The position numbers were made by a program, and so were the translations under genes. From Planctomycetia bacterium (GTDB lineage: Bacteria > Planctomycetota > Planctomycetia > Pirellulales > UBA1268), in the NCBI GenBank assembly GCA_009926295.1, contig RFPF01000003.1, positions 1 to 37,078 on the forward strand: a DNA stretch of 37,078 bases. Reading direction: 5' to 3'. Within the stretch, counting starts at the first letter, position 1; each line of letters starts with the position of its first letter. This document shows positions 32,105-37,078 of the stretch, piece after piece. Below the pieces are notes generated by a model. It was not told the DNA's origin, ran no database searches, and was given only the letters and a program-made list of their open reading frames with translations.

Positions 32105-32983
32105 TCAGCGGGGGGCGAGATTCTCCAGATGCGCCCGCAGGCCCGCGTTGTAGTTCACGACGCCTCCCTCGAGATGGGCGAGGCGGGCGGAGAGCGGGGC
32201 CGTCTGCGCGTCGCGACGCAGGTCGGTGAGGTAGTCCTGCAGGATTCGCTTCCGTTCCGGGGTCGTGTTCAGGAGCCAGTGCACCCAGCACCACGACTCG
32301 GCGTATTCGTCCTGCGAGAGATCACCCGCCGAGTGCAACGACTCGAGGCGTTCCAGGTCGATCCTGCACGTGCCCTCGACGAGCCGACCGGCGAGGTGGG
32401 CGAGGTGGGCATCGTGCCGCCCCTGTTCGCTGCGGGGCAACTCGAAGTATTCGGCGATTCCCTCGTCGAGCCAGAGCGGAACCGAGGGGACGACGGCATG
32501 AAGGTAGCCGTGCGTCGTCTCGTGGCGGAGATCCTCGGCGATCCGATCCTGCCACGGCGCGAAGACGGCGAGTCGGGTGTCGGTCTCGACGAAGAACGCC
32601 CTCCGAACCGGGAATCCGGGGAAATACCGGCTCGCGAACCGGTCGTAGCGATCCTGGCTCTCGAAAAGATAGAGGTGCACCGGCTCGTCGGAAATCGGCA
32701 GCCCGAGCCGCTGGCTCACCTCAGTCCGCAGCACGTCGAGCTCGCGCACGAGGCGATGCTGGCCGGCCAAGGGAAAATCGGCATGGATCACGAGTTGGCC
32801 CGCCACGACCTCGCTCCGTTGCGGGAGTTCGGAGGCGGACGACCAGCCGGCGTTCGCAGCGGCATGGACGAGCGTTGAATCGACGAGCGGCTGCGGAGCG
32901 AGCATCGCGAACCGGGCGCAGCCGGCCGCGAGCCCGGCACAGGCACAGGCAATGCATACGGTTCCAGCGGGTCGACGGGACAT
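32105..32983 (-). CDS. Putative HETTH metallopeptidase-like lipoprotein (DUF1570-type)
   Basis: A 292-residue predicted lipoprotein: signal sequence with lipobox LAAGC (Cys22). The zinc motif HETTH (154-158) sits in DLRHETTHGYLHAVVPSVPLWLDEGIAEYFE, with Glu174 and Glu178 about 16-20 residues downstream as in gluzincins. This matches the DUF1570/peptidase-MA-like pattern common in planctomycetes. The protein would be active outside the cytoplasmic membrane, and its substrate is unknown. It starts 11 bp after the receiver-like gene and is likely co-transcribed with it. The C-terminus holds Trp-rich ESWCWVHWLLN. Confidence 0.8.
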   Translation of the reverse strand: MSRRPAGTVCIACACAGLAAGCARFAMLAPQPLVDSTLVHAAANAGWSSASELPQRSEVVAGQLVIHADFPLAGQHRLVRELDVLRTEVSQRLGLPISDEPVHLYLFESQDRYDRFASRYFPGFPVRRAFFVETDTRLAVFAPWQDRIAEDLRHETTHGYLHAVVPSVPLWLDEGIAEYFELPRSEQGRHDAHLAHLAGRLVEGTCRIDLERLESLHSAGDLSQDEYAESWCWVHWLLNTTPERKRILQDYLTDLRRDAQTAPLSARLAHLEGGVVNYNAGLRAHLENLAPR

Positions 32984-32994
32984 GGGCAAGGAGG

Positions 32995-33891
32995 CTAGCG
33001 GGACCGCACGGCCCCACCAAGGCCAGTCGGGACACGGTTTTCGCGACCCAGACGCTCCACCCGCCGCAGGGTTCCTTCGAGGCTGTCGAGGGCGACCGGC
33101 CGGGCGAGTACGGCCGCTGCGCCCGCTCGGATGGCCGCCTGCGTAGAATCGCCGCGCGGGAATGATTCCAGCAGCACGATGCCGAGGTTGGGACGGTTGG
33201 CGGCAAGCATCCGCAGCCAGGCGACGTCGTCGGCCTCGATGACGACCGCATCCCACACGAGCAGCGGGCTGGAGGCATCGAGTCTCGGCCGCCCGACCGT
33301 CGAATCCGCCACCCGCCGGCCGGCACCGGCGAGGAGGTCGGCGAGGCCCTCGAGGTCGGCACCCCGGCCGCCGGCGAGAGAGACCGCCCCTCCCCGCTCG
33401 CTCCGGGCCGAATCGACGACGGCCGCGACCGCGTCCACCAGCCGCTCCTCGCGGCGGGCCGTCGCCGGCGTACCCAGCGCGCCGGCGCGTCCCCGGGCGG
33501 AGTCCGCCAGCCAGCACTCGAGTTTCCCCGGAACGTCGTGCCACGAGACCTCTTCCATGCCCGCGAGTGATGGGCCGCTGCGCCGTCGCCCGTCGCCCAG
33601 GCTCGTGACCACTCCGACGAGCGTCGCGAGGGGCCAGCGTCGCGCCACATCCACCGCCGCAGCCTGCTGCCAATGCCCCGGCCGGTCGGCGGCGAACATC
33701 ACGATGGCGGGCGGGCGGGCTTCGTCCCCGTGCACCGCCTCGGCCACCGTGCGGAACGCCACGAGATCGACGCGGCCAGCCACAGCGGCGCGCACGAGGC
33801 CGAGTTCGGTGCCGCCCTCATCCCCGAGCCACACGCAGCGCGGCCTCCCGGCCTCGTGCGACGGAACGGACGCTGGAGACGGTAACGACAT
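32995..33891 (-). CDS. Receiver-like (pseudo-response-regulator) protein
   Basis: A 298-residue soluble protein with no named family that I recognise. Residues about 215-290 have the strand-helix pattern of a receiver domain (LLVWDAVVIEADDVAWLRMLAANRPNLGIVLLESF...AIRAGAAAVLARPVALDSLEGTLRRV). The ...AGAAAVLARPV end looks like the receiver Lys-Pro region with Arg for Lys. The expected phospho-acceptor Asp aligns with the VVIEADD segment, so phosphorylation is doubtful. The N-terminal part (residues 15-110) has a similar alternating pattern and may be a second degenerate copy. The gene sits 8 bp after phoH and 11 bp before the lipoprotein gene, so the three probably form an operon. Confidence 0.7.
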   Translation of the reverse strand: MSLPSPASVPSHEAGRPRCVWLGDEGGTELGLVRAAVAGRVDLVAFRTVAEAVHGDEARPPAIVMFAADRPGHWQQAAAVDVARRWPLATLVGVVTSLGDGRRRSGPSLAGMEEVSWHDVPGKLECWLADSARGRAGALGTPATARREERLVDAVAAVVDSARSERGGAVSLAGGRGADLEGLADLLAGAGRRVADSTVGRPRLDASSPLLVWDAVVIEADDVAWLRMLAANRPNLGIVLLESFPRGDSTQAAIRAGAAAVLARPVALDSLEGTLRRVERLGRENRVPTGLGGAVRSR

Positions 33892-33899
33892 GCCACCGA

Positions 33900-35228
33900 T
33901 TACAACAGTTCGCTCGCGAGGTCGGCAAGCGCCGAACGCTCGCCCTTCTCGAGGGTGACGTGGGCGTAGAGCGGCTGCCCCATCATCCGGTTGATCACGT
34001 AGGAGAGGCCATTGGAGAGCGCATCGAGATACGGCTGGTCGATCTGGCAGACGTCCCCCGTGAACACGATCTTCGTTCCCTCGCCCGCCCGCGTGATGAT
34101 CGTCTTGATCTCATGGGGGGTGAGGTTCTGCGCCTCGTCGACGATGAAGAAGATCCTCTGCAGGCTGCGGCCGCGGATGTAGGCCAGCGGCGTGATCTGG
34201 AGCTTCTCGGTCTCCCGCATCTCCGTGACCCGCTGGGCGGCCTGCGTGTTCTCGCCGCACTGATGACGGATCACGGTGAGGTTATCGTAGAGCGGCTGCA
34301 TGTAGGGATCGAGCTTCTCTCCCACGTCACCGGGCAGGAAGCCGAGATCGCGGTTCGACAGCGGCACCACCGGGCGGGCGAGGAGGATCTGCCGGTACTT
34401 CTGCCGGCACTCGAGCGCGGCGGCGAGCGCGAGCAGGGTCTTGCCGGTGCCCGCGGTGCCGGCGATCGTCACGAGCTTGATGTCGTCGTCCATGAGTGCC
34501 CGGAGCGCGAACGACTGCTCGGCGTTCCGCGGCGTGATTCCGTAGCAGGAGAGCTTCTCCACCCGCGTGAAGGCCCGCGATGCGGGCCGGTAGGTCGCCA
34601 GCGCCGACTTGCTGCCGTTGCGAAGGATGAAGTTCTCGTTCGCAACGGGCCGTGGGACGTGGGCGAACTCCCCGGCGGGAACCCCTCCCTCCGCGTAAAA
34701 GCGGTCGATCGTCTCCGAGTCGATCCCCTCCACCACCCGCTTGCCCGTGTACAGCTTGTCGAAGCTCTCGACCTTGTCGGAGGTGTAGTCCTGCGACCTG
34801 AGGCCGAGCGACTTCGCCTTCATTCGCAGGTTCGTGTCCTTCGACACGAGGACCACGGGACGGTCGGCGTGCTCGCGCTGCAGGCGGAGCGTGTGCCCGA
34901 GGATGCGGTGGTCGGGAGTGTCCTGGAGAAACGACTCGTGGAGCCGGTCGTCCGTGCAGCCGCCGAGCACCACGCGGATCGAGCCCAGGCCGTCTCCGAG
35001 CGGACTGCCGTCCGCCGAAAGCACGTCGCCGGTGAGCGAGTCGAGCCGCCGCAGGAACTCGCGGGCCTGGAAGTTGAGGTTCTCGTTGCCTCGCTTGAAC
35101 TGGTCGAGCTCCTCGAGCACCGTGATCGGAATCGCGACGTCGTTCTCCTCGAAATTTCGGATGCAGCCGGAATCGTGCAGGATCACGTTCGTGTCGAGCA
35201 CGAACAACTTCGGCCGGGCATCCCTCAT
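33900..35228 (-). CDS. PIN-PhoH fusion protein (PhoH2/YlaK type)
   Basis: A 442-residue protein joining an N-terminal PIN ribonuclease domain (LDTNVILHD with Asp12, then VLEELDQFKRG and LVSKDTNLRMKAKSLG) to a C-terminal PhoH ATPase domain (P-loop GTAGTGKT 257-264, ILLARPVVPL, Walker B VDEAQN 363-368, FTGDVCQID). Such PhoH2 proteins are sequence-specific RNA helicase-nucleases in mycobacteria. GGAGG lies shortly before ATG 35228. No antitoxin-like gene is upstream, so a free-standing RNA-processing role is likely (inference). The 332-bp gap upstream holds only the repeat listed separately. Confidence 0.92.
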   Translation of the reverse strand: MRDARPKLFVLDTNVILHDSGCIRNFEENDVAIPITVLEELDQFKRGNENLNFQAREFLRRLDSLTGDVLSADGSPLGDGLGSIRVVLGGCTDDRLHESFLQDTPDHRILGHTLRLQREHADRPVVLVSKDTNLRMKAKSLGLRSQDYTSDKVESFDKLYTGKRVVEGIDSETIDRFYAEGGVPAGEFAHVPRPVANENFILRNGSKSALATYRPASRAFTRVEKLSCYGITPRNAEQSFALRALMDDDIKLVTIAGTAGTGKTLLALAAALECRQKYRQILLARPVVPLSNRDLGFLPGDVGEKLDPYMQPLYDNLTVIRHQCGENTQAAQRVTEMRETEKLQITPLAYIRGRSLQRIFFIVDEAQNLTPHEIKTIITRAGEGTKIVFTGDVCQIDQPYLDALSNGLSYVINRMMGQPLYAHVTLEKGERSALADLASELL

Positions 35229-35355
35229 GGCACCTCCAGGGGCTTTCGATCGGTGGCGGTCCGGGCCGGGATGGTAGCGGACCATGGCCCGCGCGGGGAT
35301 GGCGCTTTTCGGCCACGCAGCGCGATATGTGAGCGTTGCGTGAAGGCCCCGGCTC

Positions 35356-35545
35356 GGGGTTGCCCCGGACCGTCTCGCCGGACGTTCGCCTTCGCCCTCC
35401 GGGCTTCGGCTCGCTCGGATCTGCCCGCGCTGGCGGGAGCGCCTCCGCTTGGCCATCCATGGCTTCGCTGGTCGGATACGCCGGCTCGACGGCAGGGGCA
35501 ACCCCTCGCCTCCCCACGCCCGCGTAGGACAGGCTTCAGCCTGTC
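35356..35545. repeat. Intergenic inverted repeats, REP-like element
   Basis: In the only gap over 300 bp (35229-35560), GGGGTTGCCCC (35356-35366) and its reverse complement GGGGCAACCCC (35495-35505) flank about 130 bp of GC-rich sequence. The perfect palindrome GACAGGCT-TC-AGCCTGTC follows at 35528-35545. No credible gene lies here: short open frames are low in family signal. The palindrome looks like a dispersed intergenic element, but whether it recurs cannot be seen in this window. Confidence 0.4.
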
Positions 35546-35560
35546 ATGCCCTACGCCGTC

Positions 35561-36508
35561 CTACGGCTTCCTGAAGATGGTGCCGTGCTCGGTGACCTCG
35601 AAGCCAAGCTTCGTGAACAGACTCATCGCAGGCGCGTTCGTCGACGATGCGTGCGTCTCGACGAGCGACACGCCCTCCTGCGAGAGGTCGTGCAGCGCCT
35701 CGGCGACGAGGTAATGGGCGAGGCCCTGCCGGCGGCGCGGACTCTCGATCTCCACGTCGAGCAGGCCGGCGGCGACCACGCCCCAGGCCCCCGCCAGCGG
35801 CTGCATGTCCCAAAACGACGCGCTGCCCAGCAGTTCCTCCTCCTGGCCGAGCAGTTCGTATCGCCGCAGGGCCACGCCCGTCGTCGTGGCCGCCTCCCAC
35901 CACGTGCGTCGCGCGGGTTCGTCGATGGCCCGCAGCGCCGTGGTCCTTCTGATCGCCAGCTGCGTGCGGTTGACCGGCGGCCTGAAGCCGTGGAGCGAGC
36001 GCCGCAGAACGGCGATCCGCTCTCCCGTCTCGTAGCCCGCCCGCTCGAAGAGCCGACGCATCGACGCCGACGAGTCGAGAATGCCGGGCAGATCGGAGCC
36101 GCCGTAGAGGCCGAGGTAGAAACTCCGCAGTTCGGCCGAACCGCCGCCGAGAATGGTGCCCGCGCCCCGCCGGCGAAGATACGCCTCGCAGCCGCGCAGC
36201 AGTTCGTCGCCGATCTGCTCCTGCAATGGATGCGGGACGACGGCCACGAGAAGCGTCGTACCCACCTGAGTGTCGACGCCGGTGCGGCTGCGGTTCGGCC
36301 CGAAGGCGGCATGCGCGAATCCCACGACGCGGTCGTCGTCGGCAGCCACGATCAGGCCCTCGCGGTCGAAATAGGGCTTGGAAAACACGCTGGCTTCGAG
36401 GAGCGCGGCGGTCATCGGCTGCATGGCCGCCGGCCCCAGATCGGCCGACCGCCACACGTCGGCGAGCCGCGGCGGATCGGCGTTGCGGAAGCAGCGGATT
36501 TCGATCAT
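35561..36508 (-). CDS. Tandem GNAT acetyltransferase
   Basis: A 315-residue protein with two GNAT folds. The N-terminal half (MIEIRCFRNADPPRLADVW, VVGFAHAAFGPN, LLVAVVPHPLQEQIGDELLRGCEAYLRRRGAG) lacks a clear acetyl-CoA loop. The C-terminal half has it (DVEIESPRRRQGLAHYLVAEAL) with the closing THASSTNAPAMSLFTKLGFEV. The layout is like mycothiol synthase MshD, but there is no other thiol-biosynthesis gene, so the substrate is unknown. It overlaps the Rieske gene by four bases (ATGA), so the two are co-translated. Confidence 0.85.
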   Translation of the reverse strand: MIEIRCFRNADPPRLADVWRSADLGPAAMQPMTAALLEASVFSKPYFDREGLIVAADDDRVVGFAHAAFGPNRSRTGVDTQVGTTLLVAVVPHPLQEQIGDELLRGCEAYLRRRGAGTILGGGSAELRSFYLGLYGGSDLPGILDSSASMRRLFERAGYETGERIAVLRRSLHGFRPPVNRTQLAIRRTTALRAIDEPARRTWWEAATTTGVALRRYELLGQEEELLGSASFWDMQPLAGAWGVVAAGLLDVEIESPRRRQGLAHYLVAEALHDLSQEGVSLVETHASSTNAPAMSLFTKLGFEVTEHGTIFRKP

Positions 36509-36873
36509 GCCCCCTCCGCTCCGGAAGCCGGACCCGCGGCGTTGACGCGGACGTACACGCCGCCCTCGCGCTCCTGCACGTCGTACACCGGTTGCCGCAC
36601 CGTGGCAGACAACTTATGGCGACCGGTCACGACGTCGAACTGCCATCCGTGCCACGGGCACGTGAGGATGGTGCCGCACAAGTGACCGGTGCCGAGCGGG
36701 CCGCCCTGGTGCGGACAAAGCCCGTCGAGGGCGTGCCATGTGCCGGCCACGTTCGCCAGCGCGACAACCCGCCCCGCGACGATCCGCTCGACGCTGGTGC
36801 CGGGCGGGCACTCGTCCACGGAGGCTGCGCGAAACCACACGGCCTCGTCGAGCGGTTCGGGCGGGTCGGTCAT
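36505..36873 (-). CDS. Small Rieske [2Fe-2S] ferredoxin-type protein
   Basis: A 122-residue Rieske protein with the cluster ligands Cys53-x-His55 (CPHQGG) and Cys72-x2-His75 (CPWHGW). It lacks a signal peptide and membrane helix, so it is a cytoplasmic electron carrier of the NirD or dioxygenase-ferredoxin type rather than a bc1 subunit. No nitrite reductase or dioxygenase gene is in view. It lies between the LpxL-like gene (35 bp upstream) and the GNAT gene (overlapping). Confidence 0.92.
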   Translation of the reverse strand: MTDPPEPLDEAVWFRAASVDECPPGTSVERIVAGRVVALANVAGTWHALDGLCPHQGGPLGTGHLCGTILTCPWHGWQFDVVTGRHKLSATVRQPVYDVQEREGGVYVRVNAAGPASGAEGA

Positions 36874-36908
36874 GGGCGGGCACCGATTGGGCTCCGCGCG
36901 GACCAGCA

Positions 36909-37078
36909 TCACGCCGCGGAGCGGCCCACTGTAGCCTGTGGAGGCTGTCCTCGCCATCGGCGGTGCACCCACCAGTACTGGGCCGGGGCGCGCCGGATCG
37001 CCCGCTCCAGGATCGAGGTGTACCACTGCGAGACCGCCCGCAGGTCCGCGGTGCCGGCCCCGCCCGCGGCGGGGTCGG
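36909..37078 (-). CDS. Lysophospholipid/lipid A acyltransferase, LpxL/HtrB family (5' end outside window)
   Basis: Only the C-terminal 55 codons are inside the window. The frame runs from the right edge to a TGA at 36909-36911. The segment LRAVSQWYTSILERAIRRAPAQYWWVHRRWRGQPP is the typical C-terminal motif of LpxL/HtrB acyltransferases (P-x-Q-x-x-W-x-H-R-R-W/F-R/K), which acylate lipid A or a lysophospholipid at the inner membrane. The HxxxxD active site would lie outside the window. It agrees with a Gram-negative-type envelope. Confidence 0.75.
   Translation of the reverse strand, partial: DPAAGGAGTADLRAVSQWYTSILERAIRRAPAQYWWVHRRWRGQPPQATVGRSAA

Noticed and set aside
35300..35527. Short open frames upstream of phoH
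   Set aside because: There is no ribosome site or domain, and the stretch carries inverted repeats, so it is treated as intergenic.
1..37078. Searched for tRNA, rRNA, CRISPR arrays, insertion sequences and phage genes
   Set aside because: None could be supported by reading the sequence. Small RNAs without strong motifs could still be missed.

Overview
The window is very GC-rich and almost fully coding. It looks like a chromosome segment of a planctomycete (Planctomycetota, probably Pirellulales-like). This is inferred from gene content: an S46 peptidase joined to a DUF1080 domain, a YdjY-domain protein, a DUF1570-type HExxH lipoprotein, WXG100-like proteins beside an FtsK/SpoIIIE ATPase, HemQ, a PIN-PhoH protein, and cell-wall genes scattered outside a full dcw cluster. 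No rRNA, tRNA, CRISPR array, transposase or prophage gene was seen. The visible base and codon character is uniform, so nothing points to recent transfer.

Layout. 1-2664 (-) is an S46 dipeptidyl-peptidase with a C-terminal DUF1080 domain, cut by the left edge. 2802-5135 (+) holds a YifB/ComM AAA+ protein and a PAP2 phosphatase. 5245-10942 (+) is an information-processing block: a stand-alone receiver, DnaG primase, the primary sigma factor, a coiled-coil zinc-ribbon protein and GreA. 10939-13511 (-) carries YggS and a large heparinase-like unknown. 13614-15167 holds a YdjY-domain protein (+) facing HemQ (-). 15326-20616 (+) is a tight four-gene type VII-like module: two small WXG100-like proteins, a helical partner and a 1390-residue membrane ATPase. 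20659-23394 (-) has a two-PDZ HtrA protease and a degenerate oxidoreductase-like membrane protein. 23459-27215 (+) is an overlapping cinA-htrA-thiL-tsaE operon. 27151-27999 (-) is a lipoyl-free E2-type acyltransferase and 28064-28609 (+) an isochorismatase-type hydrolase. 28588-31917 (-) is a cell-wall/division cluster (MurE-like, MurB-like, FtsQ). 32105-35228 (-) has PhoH, a receiver-like protein and an HETTH lipoprotein. 35561-37078 (-) has an LpxL-type acyltransferase (cut by the right edge), a Rieske protein and a tandem GNAT.

The strongest candidate for an under-described system is the type VII-like module. Both small proteins carry W-x-D instead of W-x-G, no Tyr-x-x-x-Asp/Glu export tail is visible, and the ATPase appears to have three ATPase-like modules with only the middle one carrying a canonical P-loop. 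Other points of interest are the S46-DUF1080 fusion, the MurB-like and MurE-like proteins that lack residues normally used in catalysis or substrate choice, a CinA whose amidase domain has lost its signature, and several genes with a TAnnnT box just upstream of the start codon, suggesting leaderless transcripts.
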